NCBI GenBank assembly: GCA_949297785.1
Contig: CASFTW010000009.1
Location: forward strand, 1 to 64,000
Length of the DNA: 64,000 bases
Source: an uncultured Spirochaetales bacterium
GTDB taxonomy: Bacteria; Spirochaetota; Spirochaetia; Sphaerochaetales; Sphaerochaetaceae
Reading direction: 5' to 3'
Of this stretch, positions 50,469 to 60,432 are shown in pieces. A program made the translations under genes and the position numbers. Each line of letters starts with the position of its first letter. Positions within the stretch are counted from its first letter, which is position 1. A model generated the notes under the pieces. That model ran no database searches. It had not been told where the DNA came from and saw only the letters and a program-made list of their open reading frames with translations.

Positions 50469-50500
50469 AACGGGAGCACTCCGGCTCCCGTCATGTTGTT
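50469..50500. terminator. Terminator between convergent tetR and argS
   Basis: ACGGGAGC pairs with GCTCCCGT around ACTCCG, followed by T-rich sequence on the plus strand. Confidence 0.75.
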
Positions 50501-50529
50501 TTGCTTTCTTTTTGTTTGCTGTTTTCAAA

Positions 50530-52359
50530 TCACATTGCGGAAAGGAAGGGAATTCCGACAATTGCAAATGCGTTCTTAAGAAGCTGCAACACCATCCTTG
50601 AAAGCTCAACGCGGGCAACAACGAGCTGTTTTGTCTCTGCCTTGAGTATCTGGTTGTCATGGTAGTAATGGCTGAATGTCTTCGCAACTTCATAAAGCAG
50701 TGCGCAGATATCAGCAGGGTTGTAACTCTTTGCAGCCTTTGACAGCACTTCAGGATAGGATGCGATGAGCTTGATGAGCATCTTCTCATCATCTTCCCTG
50801 AGGAGCGAGCCGTCGAAGGAGATACCACTGTATTCATCTTTTACGGCTTCGAACTTTGAGAGCATTGAGGAAAGACGAGCACCCATATACTGAAGATATG
50901 GACCTGTGTTGCCGTTGAAGCTGATGGACTCAGCAGGATTGAAGATCATGTCTCTTTCCGGTGTGACCTGAAGGAGGTAATAGTTCAGTGCGGCAAGTGC
51001 GATGTCATGAGCTGTCCTGCCGACATCTTCAAGAACAGCCTCCCTTTCCTTCTTGACAATCTCTTCCCTTGCAAGGGATGCAAGATTCTCAAGAAGATCA
51101 TCGGCATCGACAACAGTGCCCTCACGGCTCTTCATCCTGCCTGAAGGCAGGTTGACCATGCCGTAGCTGAGATGATGGAGCTCATCAGCCCACTTGTAGC
51201 CAAGCACCTTGAGACAGTGGAAAAGCACCTTGAAGTGGTACTGCTGCTCGCTTGCAACAACGTAGATGAGGGAGTCGAACGGCCAGTCCTCATGACGGCT
51301 GACCGCAGTGCCGAGGTCCTGTGTGATGTAGATGGAAGTGCCGTCCTTTCTCAGAAGGACCTTCTTGTCCAGCCCGATATCTGCAAGGTCGATCTGCACG
51401 GAGCCGTCTTCAGCCCTGTAGAAGACCCCCATATCAAGGCCTTTCATGACTTCACTCTTGCCGAGTTTGTATGTATCGGATTCGTAATAGTACTTATCAA
51501 ATGAGATACCCATATTCCTGTAGCTTTCGGCAAGACCGTCAAGAGTCCAGTCATTCATCTTCTTCCACAGCGCGACAGTCTCCGCATCTCCCTGTTCCCA
51601 TTTGACAAGCATCTCCTGCGGAGCCCTGTTGGCTTCAGCCTCAGCCTCAGCTGCGATTCTCTTCTTTTCTTCATCGCTTGCATCGGGATGTGCGGCAAGT
51701 GCCTTTGCAATGCAGTCTTTCTCATACTGTGCATAGCGCACATAATAACGGCCGACGAAATGATCACCTTTCTCTCCGCATGACTCTGGAGTCTCGCCGC
51801 CGCCGAATGTCTTGTATGCCCACATGCTCTTGCAGATATGGACGCCGCGGTTGTTGATGAGGTTCACCTTCATGACCTCAGCTCCCTGGCTTTTCAGCAT
51901 CTCGCTCACAGCCATGCCGAGACTGTCGTTCCTCATATGACCGAGGTGAAGCGGCTTGTTCGTGTTGGGACAGGAGAACTCGATCATTATCCTGCGGCCT
52001 TTCATATCATCGCTTCTGCCGTAAGAATCTCCTTCGGCAAGGATCCTGTCATGAAGCAGTGATGATAAAACACTGCTGTCCACCCTTATATTCAGATACG
52101 GTCCAAGTGTCAGGATCTCTCCTGCGGGAAGACTGTCCTTTCCATCGAGACGTTTCTTTATCTCACCTGCGATCTGTGCCGGATTCATGCCGAAAGCCTT
52201 GGCAAATGTGAACATTGGATATGCGAAATCTCCCTGTTCGGCCTTCGGCGGCTTGCCGACCTGTATCTGTGAGGGGATCTCCACACCTTTCTCGGTGGCA
52301 AAAGCCTTAAGTTCATTCTGTATCAGATCAGTCCATTCATTTCTTATCTGCTGTAACAT
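50530..52359 (-). CDS. argS: Arginine--tRNA ligase
   Basis: The 609-residue class I synthetase has an N-terminal Arg-tRNA-synthetase domain (about 1-90) and the HIGH motif as HLGH (residues 138-141). A KMSKS-equivalent lies in SGRMKSREG, and a DALR anticodon-binding domain forms the last 120 residues. GGAGAATA lies before the ATG. The length is slightly above the usual 560-590. Confidence 0.96.
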   Translation of the reverse strand: MLQQIRNEWTDLIQNELKAFATEKGVEIPSQIQVGKPPKAEQGDFAYPMFTFAKAFGMNPAQIAGEIKKRLDGKDSLPAGEILTLGPYLNIRVDSSVLSSLLHDRILAEGDSYGRSDDMKGRRIMIEFSCPNTNKPLHLGHMRNDSLGMAVSEMLKSQGAEVMKVNLINNRGVHICKSMWAYKTFGGGETPESCGEKGDHFVGRYYVRYAQYEKDCIAKALAAHPDASDEEKKRIAAEAEAEANRAPQEMLVKWEQGDAETVALWKKMNDWTLDGLAESYRNMGISFDKYYYESDTYKLGKSEVMKGLDMGVFYRAEDGSVQIDLADIGLDKKVLLRKDGTSIYITQDLGTAVSRHEDWPFDSLIYVVASEQQYHFKVLFHCLKVLGYKWADELHHLSYGMVNLPSGRMKSREGTVVDADDLLENLASLAREEIVKKEREAVLEDVGRTAHDIALAALNYYLLQVTPERDMIFNPAESISFNGNTGPYLQYMGARLSSMLSKFEAVKDEYSGISFDGSLLREDDEKMLIKLIASYPEVLSKAAKSYNPADICALLYEVAKTFSHYYHDNQILKAETKQLVVARVELSRMVLQLLKNAFAIVGIPFLSAM

Positions 52360-52489
52360 ATTATTCTCCAGTAAACGCTTAATATTAACAATATTGACAG
52401 CGGGGCTTCAAGCTGTCTTCCGTGTCATTGATTTCCACTTCTTTACCATGATTGTGGATGAAATCATCAGCCGGAATCATTCTTATCAG

Positions 52490-53434
52490 TCACTTCTCGA
52501 GAGCGGGCCTTATCGTCACTTCCCCGCTTGAAAGACTTTCCCTGCTGCCGTCACTGTAGCGCACGACAAGATGCGCATCCCTGTCGATATCCAGTGCACG
52601 GGCCTCCCTTGTACCCTTCGGCGTGATCACATTCACATCCATGCCGATGATGAAGCATTTCTTCCTGTATTCATCGATATAAGCCTCATCAGACAGGGAT
52701 GAAAGCACATTTCCAATTTCAAGTGCGGCGAACTGAGCTCTTCCCATAGCTGGTTTCCCGTCAGGATACAGGGATGTCACGATATCCCTGAGCTCAGGTG
52801 GGAAATCCTTTGTGGTGTAGTTCACGCCGATTCCTATCACGACATCGCTGACAGAGAAGTCCTCCATGCTCACGACACCTTCGCACAGGATTCCGACCGC
52901 CTTCTTTCCGTTAAGGTAAATGTCATTGACCCACTTTATCCGGGACTCGAAACCGAGACTGTCGATTGTCCTTGCGACACCGAGGGCAGCAGCGGTAGTT
53001 ATGTGCTCTATGTTCATGCCGTCTCTCACATGGATGACGATTGAAAGATACACACCGCCTTCAGGAGAAGAGAATGAACGGCCCCTCCTTCCCTTTCCCC
53101 CGCTCTGACGTGCGGCGACAACGGCAAATGGAGGCTTCTCTCCGCTGTTCACAAGTCTTCTCGCCTCATCGTTCGTGGATGAGATCTCATCATAAAAAAA
53201 CACCTTAATCGGGGACAGACGGCTGAGGGAAAGTTCATTGTAATCATCGCAGGGAGTCATCCTGTAGCCGTGATGCTTCTTCGTCTCTATCTCATAGCCT
53301 TTCTCCTGAAGAGCTGAGACGGCCTTCCATACCGCGGCGCGGCTTACGCCGAGCGACGAGGCAAGACTTTCTCCGGAGATGAAATTCCCCTCTCCTTCCT
53401 TCAGCATCCTGTAGACATTCTCAAGTGTGGTCAT
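52490..53434 (-). CDS. birA: Biotin--protein ligase BirA with DNA-binding domain
   Basis: The 314-residue bifunctional enzyme has an N-terminal winged helix (about 1-62: SGESLASSLGVSRAAVWKAVSALQEKGYEIE), then the ligase core (G-K-G-R-R-G-R-S-F, KWVNDIYLNGKKAVGILCE). Its C-terminal domain is short. It attaches biotin to carboxylases and represses biotin genes. I placed the start at ATG 53434 (MTTLENVYRML). It has no Shine-Dalgarno, but TATAAT lies nine bases upstream. The open frame beyond it is antisense to cysE. Confidence 0.9.
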   Translation of the reverse strand: MTTLENVYRMLKEGEGNFISGESLASSLGVSRAAVWKAVSALQEKGYEIETKKHHGYRMTPCDDYNELSLSRLSPIKVFFYDEISSTNDEARRLVNSGEKPPFAVVAARQSGGKGRRGRSFSSPEGGVYLSIVIHVRDGMNIEHITTAAALGVARTIDSLGFESRIKWVNDIYLNGKKAVGILCEGVVSMEDFSVSDVVIGIGVNYTTKDFPPELRDIVTSLYPDGKPAMGRAQFAALEIGNVLSSLSDEAYIDEYRKKCFIIGMDVNVITPKGTREARALDIDRDAHLVVRYSDGSRESLSSGEVTIRPALEK

Positions 53435-53510
53435 AGCGGTGAAATTATAGATTGGCATATGACAAAGTGCAAGGCAGACGGAAACACCGTTTCCTGCTAT
53501 ACTTTCCTTC
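53435..53510. promoter_or_regulatory. Divergent birA/cysE promoters with adjacent -10 boxes
   Basis: For birA (minus strand) TATAAT is at 53444-53449, nine bases from ATG. For cysE (plus strand) the extended -10 TGCTATACT (TATACT at 53498-53503) is seven bases from ATG 53511. Neither start has a Shine-Dalgarno. Confidence 0.6.
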
Positions 53511-54395
53511 ATGGACAGCAATAAACACCTCGATTCATATCTTTCATCCTTCTCCCGGGCAAATGACGGAAGAAACATGATGCAGTATCTTTCGACACTT
53601 CCCTCAATGGAAGACATACGGACACTGGAAACCAGCCTCATGAACCTGCTTTATCCCGGCAGGAGCAGCAATGTGAGCGACAAGACGCTGCGCGATGCGG
53701 TGCGCTTTGAGATGGAGTTCTTCAGTTCCCTCCTCAGAAGGTGCATATACTATGCCCTCTCATCTGAAGGCTGCGCTGATGCGGACAGAAAAGCGGAAGA
53801 GGCTGTTGACAGCACGCTTTCAAATCTGGGGGAAATAAGGAAGATGCTGAAAGAGGATGCGGAAGCCGGACTTGAGGGGGACCCCGCAGCAACAAGCCTC
53901 AGCGAGGTCATAATCTGCTACCCTGCATTCAAGGCCCTTGCAGTCCACAGGGTAGCCCATCATCTGTACAATCTCGGCATACCTCTCATTCCCAGAATGA
54001 TGAATGAATACATACACACGCTGTGCGGGATAGACATCCATCCGGGAGCCAGCATCGGCCGCCGTTTCTTCATCGACCACGGCACAGGTGTCGTCATAGG
54101 ACAGACCTGCGTCATCGGTAACAACGTGAAGCTTTATCAGGGAGTGACGCTCGGTGCGCTTTCATTTCCCCGCAATGCATGCGGCGAGCTTCTGAAGGAT
54201 GCCAAAAGACATCCCACAATAGAAGACAACGTCACTATCTATGCGAATGCGACAATACTGGGTGACATAACAATCGGAGAAAACTCGACAATAGGTTCAT
54301 CCTGCTGGATCAAGAGTGACATTCCGGCAAACACCCGTGTTATGAACCGGGACCCCGAGATCATACTGAAACCGAAATCAGTCAAGCACCAGTAA
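53511..54395 (+). CDS. cysE: Serine O-acetyltransferase
   Basis: The 294-residue protein has an N-terminal helical domain and a C-terminal left-handed beta-helix of hexapeptide repeats ([44 protein letters not shown]). It makes O-acetylserine for cysteine synthesis. The architecture is that of the EpsC/SrpH-type long enzymes. It starts at the ATG seven bases after the -10. The 3' end overlaps the convergent mtaB gene by 18 bp. Confidence 0.93.
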   Translation: MDSNKHLDSYLSSFSRANDGRNMMQYLSTLPSMEDIRTLETSLMNLLYPGRSSNVSDKTLRDAVRFEMEFFSSLLRRCIYYALSSEGCADADRKAEEAVDSTLSNLGEIRKMLKEDAEAGLEGDPAATSLSEVIICYPAFKALAVHRVAHHLYNLGIPLIPRMMNEYIHTLCGIDIHPGASIGRRFFIDHGTGVVIGQTCVIGNNVKLYQGVTLGALSFPRNACGELLKDAKRHPTIEDNVTIYANATILGDITIGENSTIGSSCWIKSDIPANTRVMNRDPEIILKPKSVKHQ

Positions 54396-55664
54396 GCCCG
54401 GCTTTTCGAGTCTGCCTGAGAGTATCTGGCCGCGGGAGGAGAATGCAGGGGCATTGGCGATTTTCACCTTCAGATAGTTTCCAGTGGTGCCGTACCAGTA
54501 TCCGTCCTTCCTTGTCTCGAGCAGGACTTCAAGAGTGCGCCCTTTCTGCCGTTCGGCGTATTCACCGCTCAGCTGCTTTGAAAGCTCCCTCAGCAATTTT
54601 GCCCTTTCATCCCTCACTCTCTCCTCAGCCTTGTCCCTTGCTCCCCAAAGCGGCGTGTCGGGACGCGGTGAGAACGGGAACACATGCATTGCGGCAAACC
54701 GGTTGTCCCTGAGGAATTCATAGGTCTCACGGAATTCATCCTCCCCCTCGGCAGGCAGCCCTGCAATAACATCACAGGCGATGAAAGGATCATCCTTGAC
54801 GCGCCTGAGCTCGGAGAGGACCCATTCAAGATGACTCCTTGAATATTTTCTGCTGCTTCTCCTGAGCACTTTATCGCTTGCACTCTGAAGCGGTATATGG
54901 AAATGAGGATGGACCTTATGACTTGAACATGCCTCGATGAGAGCCTCATCTATATGGTCAGGCTCCATTGAGGAAAGGCGCAGTCTCGTCGTATCCCTGA
55001 GACGGGGAATGAGGGAGAGCATCATGCCGCCGAGTCCTTCCCCTTCATGATCGTACATCGTGAGATTCACACCGGTGAGGACTATTTCATTGAATCCTCT
55101 CTCCTCAAGCTCAAGAGCCCTTTCGATAACGAGATTCCTGTCCAGGCTTACTGATTTTCCCCTTGCCACATGGACACGGCAGTAGCCGCATTCATTGTCG
55201 CAGCCGTCCTGAACCTTGAGATAGGCTCTTGAGTGATACGAGAATGAAGATGCCTCATAATCAAAGACACCGGAATCCGCCTCGGTAAATGAGGAAAGGG
55301 CCTCGCCCAGGTCCATGCCGCCGGCAAAGGCGCTGTTTATATGTTTTGCAAGCTGAAGAAGTGCGGCCTTCTTTACAAGCGGTACAACAAGAACCCTGTC
55401 AGACAGTTTTTCAAGCTCTTCCTGTGCCATCTGGGCATAGCAGCCGGTGACGACGACATAGCTGTCCCTTGCTGCGAAAAGACGTATCATCCTCCTCGCC
55501 TTCTGCTCGGCCTTTCCGGTCACGGTGCATGTATTGACAATATAAAGCTCAGCACTTGAGTTCTCATCCACGACGGTGAAACCTTCGCTGACAAATGAGG
55601 ATGCGATAGCCTCGCTTTCGCACTGATTGAGGCGGCATCCGAGAGTATATACGCAGATATTCAT
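54378..55664 (-). CDS. mtaB: tRNA t6A37 methylthiotransferase MtaB
   Basis: The 428-residue radical-SAM enzyme has an N-terminal UPF0004 domain with cluster cysteines ([33 protein letters not shown]). The radical-SAM motif is C-D-N-E-C-G-Y-C, and a C-terminal TRAM-like domain is present. It adds a methylthio group to t6A37 of tRNAs that read ANN codons. Confidence 0.93.
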   Translation of the reverse strand: MNICVYTLGCRLNQCESEAIASSFVSEGFTVVDENSSAELYIVNTCTVTGKAEQKARRMIRLFAARDSYVVVTGCYAQMAQEELEKLSDRVLVVPLVKKAALLQLAKHINSAFAGGMDLGEALSSFTEADSGVFDYEASSFSYHSRAYLKVQDGCDNECGYCRVHVARGKSVSLDRNLVIERALELEERGFNEIVLTGVNLTMYDHEGEGLGGMMLSLIPRLRDTTRLRLSSMEPDHIDEALIEACSSHKVHPHFHIPLQSASDKVLRRSSRKYSRSHLEWVLSELRRVKDDPFIACDVIAGLPAEGEDEFRETYEFLRDNRFAAMHVFPFSPRPDTPLWGARDKAEERVRDERAKLLRELSKQLSGEYAERQKGRTLEVLLETRKDGYWYGTTGNYLKVKIANAPAFSSRGQILSGRLEKPGLLVLD

Positions 55665-55708
55665 ATGCAGGGCAACTATATATTAATCAGATGAAAAAGA
55701 AAAGCCTT

Positions 55709-56455
55709 TCAGCCTTCCTCGCTTTCCCTCAGCTTGTTTAGGATTTTCTCCGTGGCATACTGAAGGGACAGCCTCATTTCCTTCGCATATGGATTGAACC
55801 GCTGGAGATCATAGAAAAGCTGGAGTGGATCATTGCATGTCTGATCCACAATGGTCATGAGGGCCTTGTAGCCGCTGGTGGCAATCTCGGTGTCCCTGAG
55901 ATCCATTTCCCTCAACGTGCGGCCGACAAAGTGCGTCACACCCTGCGAATATGCCGCCTCCTTGTCATGGACAAGAGGGGTCATTCTCAGGACCTTGAGT
56001 CCCCAGGATGCAAATTCATCCGTGAAACACTGCACTGTCTTCTCATCGGCATTCAGAGGACAGAGCACGATGGGAAGACCTTTAAGCCCGTTCTTTGCAC
56101 TGTCCGGTCCGAACATCGGATGACTTGCGATGAGAGTGTAATCATCCCCGAGGTATTCTTTCATCCACTGTGCAGGATAGGTTTTCACAGAGCAGGTGTC
56201 GAACACCACTGCCCCCTTCTTTATCCTGCCGTTCATGTTTTTGAGAACACTTTCAAAAGAGGAGATGGCAACACAGAAGAAAAGAACATCGCATGTTGCG
56301 AAAAGCTCATCTTCCTCAAGGAAGGCGACCCCTTCTGGCACCGGGTGGGGATGCCGGGAAGATGCCACGACCTCAATGTCATCACGTGTGTTGCGTCTGA
56401 CCGTATCAGCCCAGAAAGAACCGAATCTGCCAAGTCCGTAAATTCCAACTCTCAT
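55709..56455 (-). CDS. tyrA: Prephenate dehydrogenase
   Basis: The 248-residue protein begins MRVGIYGLGRFGSFWA (Rossmann NAD site) and has HPMFGPDSAKNGLKGLPIVLCP, typical of TyrA. It oxidises prephenate to hydroxyphenylpyruvate in tyrosine synthesis. I placed the start at ATG 56455, because the open frame to 56515 adds 20 residues before the Rossmann fold. It lies downstream of aroB on the same strand. Confidence 0.88.
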   Translation of the reverse strand: MRVGIYGLGRFGSFWADTVRRNTRDDIEVVASSRHPHPVPEGVAFLEEDELFATCDVLFFCVAISSFESVLKNMNGRIKKGAVVFDTCSVKTYPAQWMKEYLGDDYTLIASHPMFGPDSAKNGLKGLPIVLCPLNADEKTVQCFTDEFASWGLKVLRMTPLVHDKEAAYSQGVTHFVGRTLREMDLRDTEIATSGYKALMTIVDQTCNDPLQLFYDLQRFNPYAKEMRLSLQYATEKILNKLRESEEG

Positions 56456-56718
56456 GGTTGTGAAGATTAACCTAAATGGATGAAATAGACAATTGAACGG
56501 AAAGAAATTCCGCATGGCAGCATCAGAAAACAGGAAAAGAAGCCTGCCTCAGCATTTTCCGTGTGCTTTCCTTCATTCAAATCGCACATCCTGCTGACAG
56601 TCAGCTTCTTTTGCTCGTTTCATTTAAGGCTTCCGCCTTTCGTTTTCTGCTTTCAATATAGAGGCCGTTCAAGAAGATTTCAGGAAGATGGTGTGAAATT
56701 TCAGTGAAACCGTCTTTT
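56456..56718. other. Intergenic region between aroB and tyrA, no gene seen
   Basis: About 260 bp without a convincing coding frame, hairpin or promoter consensus. Confidence 0.4.
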
Positions 56719-57786
56719 TCATGAAATCCTTGACGGAGCGCTGATGACTGCGCTTCTCACGAGGTTCTGATCAAGGTCCCTGAGCACCGGATGCCCCTGT
56801 GCCCCGAGCAGGACGAACTTCACACCCCCGTGAAGCCTTTTCTTGTCCTTGCCGACAGATGAGTAGAAGTCAAGCCACTCGCCGCGCCCGATCCTGTATG
56901 AAATATCATAGGAATAAAGGGAGAGAAGACTGTCTATCTTCTCCTGCAGCTCACGGCTTGTGATCCCGAGTTCGGCGCCGCAGTATGCCGCACGGGAGAG
57001 CCCCCATGCGACGGCAATGCCGTGCTTGATTGAGAAATTGGCTGTTGTCTCCAGGGCATGTGCAAAGGTGTGACCGAGATTGAGAGCCTGCCTGATGCCG
57101 AGTTTTTCCTCCGGATCCCTCTCGATATAGGAAGCCTTCACCTTCAGCGACATACCGACCATTTCAGAGACTGTTTCCCTGTCCTTTTTCAGTATCGCGT
57201 TTCTGTTCTCTACCAGAAAATTGTAAAGCTCATCATCCTCCGTGAGGAAGGCGTGCTTTATGACTTCCCCCATTCCGCTGATGAATTCCTGCTGGGGAAG
57301 GGTTCTCAGGCATGCGCTTGAGATCAGCACGTCCTTTGCCGGATAGAATGTCCCGATCAGGTTCTTTCCTCCCTTGAAGTCAATCGCGCTCTTTCCTCCG
57401 ATCGAGGCGTCGACCATGCACAGGAGAGTTGTCGGCACAAGAATGAGGGAACATCCCCTCATGAATACAGAAGCCGCGAACGCCGTCATGTCGCACACCA
57501 CCCCGCCGCCGAAGCCGATGAACACGCTGTCGCGTGAAAGATGCGCATCCAGAGCCGCCGAGATTATCTTCTCAATCGAGGAGAAGGTCTTGTTCTTCTC
57601 TCCGCTTGGAAGGATCACACTGTTTGCCGGCAGGCTTGTGAAAAGAGATGCGCTGTTGGAATCGAAAACCCACAGCACCCTTCTGCCGTAAGCTGAAAGC
57701 TTTGCGGAAAGCTCTTTTATCGTCGAAAGGAAATATACATCTGTCTTTCTGCCGTTAAGCAGTGTCACCGTGAAATCTGCACCCAT
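56719..57786 (-). CDS. aroB: 3-dehydroquinate synthase
   Basis: AroB converts DAHP to dehydroquinate in the shikimate pathway. The 355-residue protein has the NAD and substrate motifs: PSGEKNKTFSSIEKI, FIGFGGGVVCDMTAFAASVFMRGC, VPTTLLCMVDASIGGKSAID and the metal His in LNLGHTFAHALE. ATG 57786 lacks a Shine-Dalgarno. TACAAT at 57794-57799 lies seven bases upstream, so the mRNA may be leaderless. Confidence 0.95.
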   Translation of the reverse strand: MGADFTVTLLNGRKTDVYFLSTIKELSAKLSAYGRRVLWVFDSNSASLFTSLPANSVILPSGEKNKTFSSIEKIISAALDAHLSRDSVFIGFGGGVVCDMTAFAASVFMRGCSLILVPTTLLCMVDASIGGKSAIDFKGGKNLIGTFYPAKDVLISSACLRTLPQQEFISGMGEVIKHAFLTEDDELYNFLVENRNAILKKDRETVSEMVGMSLKVKASYIERDPEEKLGIRQALNLGHTFAHALETTANFSIKHGIAVAWGLSRAAYCGAELGITSRELQEKIDSLLSLYSYDISYRIGRGEWLDFYSSVGKDKKRLHGGVKFVLLGAQGHPVLRDLDQNLVRSAVISAPSRIS

Positions 57787-57940
57787 AACCGGAATTGTAT
57801 GAAATATGAAAAGTTTTTAACAGAGGAGCGGAGATTTTTTTCAAATTAGCAGGCAGGGAAGCTGCAGCCTTTCAATGCGGCATCCGACATTGCCTTGATA
57901 CTTGCATATGAGTCATGATCTGCGGCAGAATAGGCAGGTA

Positions 57941-59053
57941 ATGAACGATTTCCACTATTTCGACAATGCGGCAACCACGAAAATCTGCAAAGAAGCTCTC
58001 GATGAATATGTGAATATATCCCGGAACCATATGGCAAACCCTTCCGCTGTATACAGCGAAGGAAGACAGAGCAAGGCCATACTTAATTCCTCAAGGGAGA
58101 AGATTGCAGACTATCTTGGAGTAAAGCCCTCGGCACTGTTCTTCACGAGCGGTGCCAGCGAATCCATAAGCATAGTGCTCTCATCGCTCCTGTGGGCAAA
58201 GCGGAGCGGTGAAGTCATATTCTCGTCAATCGAGCATGAGGCCGTTTCATCTTTTGAGGGCCTTCTCAGTGAAAAAGGATGGAAGGTGAATTACCTCGGG
58301 GCAAAAGGCGGTTTCGTTTCCCCCGATGAGCTGGAAGCCAGGATCACTCCCGACACAAGACTTGTCGCCGTCATGGCCGTAAACAATGTGCTGGGCACGA
58401 TACAGGACATAAAGTCGCTTGTGAAAGTCGTAAGGCAAAAGGAAAAGGAATACGGAAGGAGCATTTTCTTCTTCTCCGACTGCGTGCAGGCTCTCGGAAA
58501 GACCGGTTTCTCTCTGACTGATATGGATGTGGACGGAGCATCCTTCTCCGCCCACAAGATAAACGGACCGCGCGGAACGGGCCTTCTGTACCTTAAAAAA
58601 GGCCGGATACAGGTTCTCAGCCATGCAGGAGGTCAGGAAAGCGGAATCAGGGGCGGTACGGAGAATCTTCCCGCGATTGCCGCTTTCGCAAAGGCGGTTG
58701 AGCGCCTTAAGACATGGGATGAAGAAAAAATACACGGCTTCAACATCATGATGAGACAGGCTCTTGAAGACTCGAAGATAAAAATACTCTCCCCCGATCA
58801 TGACACAACTGACTACATACTCTCACTCTCATCCCCGCTTCCAAGCGAAGTGGCGATCAGGATGCTGCAGGACAAAGGCTACCTCGTCTCATCGGGTTCT
58901 GCCTGCTCCAACAATGCGCGCGGCAAGGCGGAGGCGATCTTCCGCGCTGCCGGTCTCGCACCTTACGCAGGAGGGGCAATACGTGTATCATTCTCATGTG
59001 ACAATACACAGGAAGAAGTCAGCGGACTGATCCGGGCACTTAAGGAATTATAG
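57941..59053 (+). CDS. Cysteine desulfurase, NifS/IscS type
   Basis: The 370-residue class V PLP enzyme begins MNDFHYFDNAATTKICKEAL. It has the PLP lysine in FSAHKINGPRGTGLLY and the mobile catalytic Cys loop VSSGSACSNNARGKAE. It supplies persulfide sulfur, here almost certainly to ThiI, whose gene starts three bases after its stop. This nifS-thiI pairing is common in bacteria without a rhodanese domain on ThiI. Confidence 0.92.
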   Translation: MNDFHYFDNAATTKICKEALDEYVNISRNHMANPSAVYSEGRQSKAILNSSREKIADYLGVKPSALFFTSGASESISIVLSSLLWAKRSGEVIFSSIEHEAVSSFEGLLSEKGWKVNYLGAKGGFVSPDELEARITPDTRLVAVMAVNNVLGTIQDIKSLVKVVRQKEKEYGRSIFFFSDCVQALGKTGFSLTDMDVDGASFSAHKINGPRGTGLLYLKKGRIQVLSHAGGQESGIRGGTENLPAIAAFAKAVERLKTWDEEKIHGFNIMMRQALEDSKIKILSPDHDTTDYILSLSSPLPSEVAIRMLQDKGYLVSSGSACSNNARGKAEAIFRAAGLAPYAGGAIRVSFSCDNTQEEVSGLIRALKEL

Positions 59054-59056
59054 AAA

Positions 59057-60280
59057 ATGGCAAAACAGCTTTATCTGATAAAAGAAGGTGAAATCTCCCT
59101 GAAAGGTCTCAACAGGGGCCTTTTCGAAAAAAGACTCAAGAACAACATAAAGGACAAACTGCGTCCTTACCACTCCACGACCGAACGTCAGAAGGGACGC
59201 CTCTTCCTTTTCGTTGAGGAATCATGTCCGAAGGAAAGGATCGAAGAGGCTCTTTCCACCACATTCGGCATCGTTGGATACGCTCCTGCACTGATGTGCG
59301 AGAAAAAAGTCGATGTGATAAAGGAAAAGGCACGCCGGATGCTCTCATCAATGGACCTTTCTGAAGCGAAGACCTTCAAGGTCATCACAAAAAGGGAGGA
59401 TAAAAGCTTTCCCGTACACAGCTATGATCTCACATGCATTCTTGCCGAAGTCGTCCATGAAGTGGCAGATCATCTTACCGTGAACCTGAAGAATCCGGAT
59501 GTGGTCCTTCACTGCGAGATCAGACAGCAGGCCTTCCTGTACACAAATGATGCTGAGGGCGTGAACGGACTTCCGGTCGGCACGGCAGGACGCGGTCTCC
59601 TGCTCCTCTCCGGCGGCATAGACAGCCCGGTTGCAGGTTATGAGATGGCAAAGCGCGGCCTCAAGATGGACTGTCTGTATTTCCATGCATACCCATACAC
59701 AAGCGACGAGGCGCTTGAGAAGGTGAAGACTCTTGCAAAGGAGATCGCCCCCTACCTCAACGGCACAAGGCTCTTTGTCGTGCCTTTCACCGAAGGTCAG
59801 CTCAACATAAAGGAAAAGGCGGCAGAAGATGCCACCACTCTCATGTTCAGGGCAGGCATGATGAAGACTGCGGGTCAGGTAGTTTCAAACGAGCAGATGA
59901 CCTGCATCGTCACGGGAGAGGCGCTGAGCCAGGTCGCATCCCAGACGCTTGCGGCAATGAGCTTCACGGACAGCATATCGGACTACCTCGTGCTCCGTCC
60001 TCTTGTTGCCTTCGACAAGCAGGAGATCATAAACATCGCTAAGAGAATCGGCACATACGACACATCCATCCTTCCCTATGAGGACTGCTGTGTCATATTC
60101 TCCCCGAAGCATCCCCTCACCAATCCCGACAAGGACGAGATGAAGAAGCAGTATGAGTCGCTTGGGATGGAAAGTTTCATCACTGAAGCCCTTGAAAACA
60201 CGAAGATCTATTCGTACAACGCAAGGGGTGAGGAGACAGGCGTATGGAACTACGGGGAGAGGACAGATGAAAACGTATAG
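59057..60280 (+). CDS. thiI: tRNA 4-thiouridine synthase ThiI
   Basis: The 407-residue protein has a ferredoxin-like NFLD, a THUMP domain (about 60-165) and an adenylation domain with the PP-loop L-S-G-G-I-D-S-P-V-A-G-Y near residue 190. It ends at about 400, so there is no rhodanese domain. It makes s4U8 in tRNA with sulfur from the upstream desulfurase. Confidence 0.94.
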   Translation: MAKQLYLIKEGEISLKGLNRGLFEKRLKNNIKDKLRPYHSTTERQKGRLFLFVEESCPKERIEEALSTTFGIVGYAPALMCEKKVDVIKEKARRMLSSMDLSEAKTFKVITKREDKSFPVHSYDLTCILAEVVHEVADHLTVNLKNPDVVLHCEIRQQAFLYTNDAEGVNGLPVGTAGRGLLLLSGGIDSPVAGYEMAKRGLKMDCLYFHAYPYTSDEALEKVKTLAKEIAPYLNGTRLFVVPFTEGQLNIKEKAAEDATTLMFRAGMMKTAGQVVSNEQMTCIVTGEALSQVASQTLAAMSFTDSISDYLVLRPLVAFDKQEIINIAKRIGTYDTSILPYEDCCVIFSPKHPLTNPDKDEMKKQYESLGMESFITEALENTKIYSYNARGEETGVWNYGERTDENV

Positions 60281-60389
60281 CAATGTTTTGCTATATTGGG
60301 AAAACAGAACGAATTAGATCAAAAATACAGCATTTGTAAATAATATTTTTTTGACTTTTTAAAAACATTTTTGCCACATTTTTCGATAG

Positions 60390-60414
60390 GGGCTTTCCCT
60401 GCCAAGCCCTTTTT
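60390..60414 (+). terminator. thiI terminator
   Basis: GGGCTT (60390-60395) pairs with AAGCCC (60404-60409), followed by TTTTT. A second small hairpin (TATAGCA/TGCTATA) lies at 60277-60294. Confidence 0.7.
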
Positions 60415-60432
60415 GATTATTTTATCTTGTGT

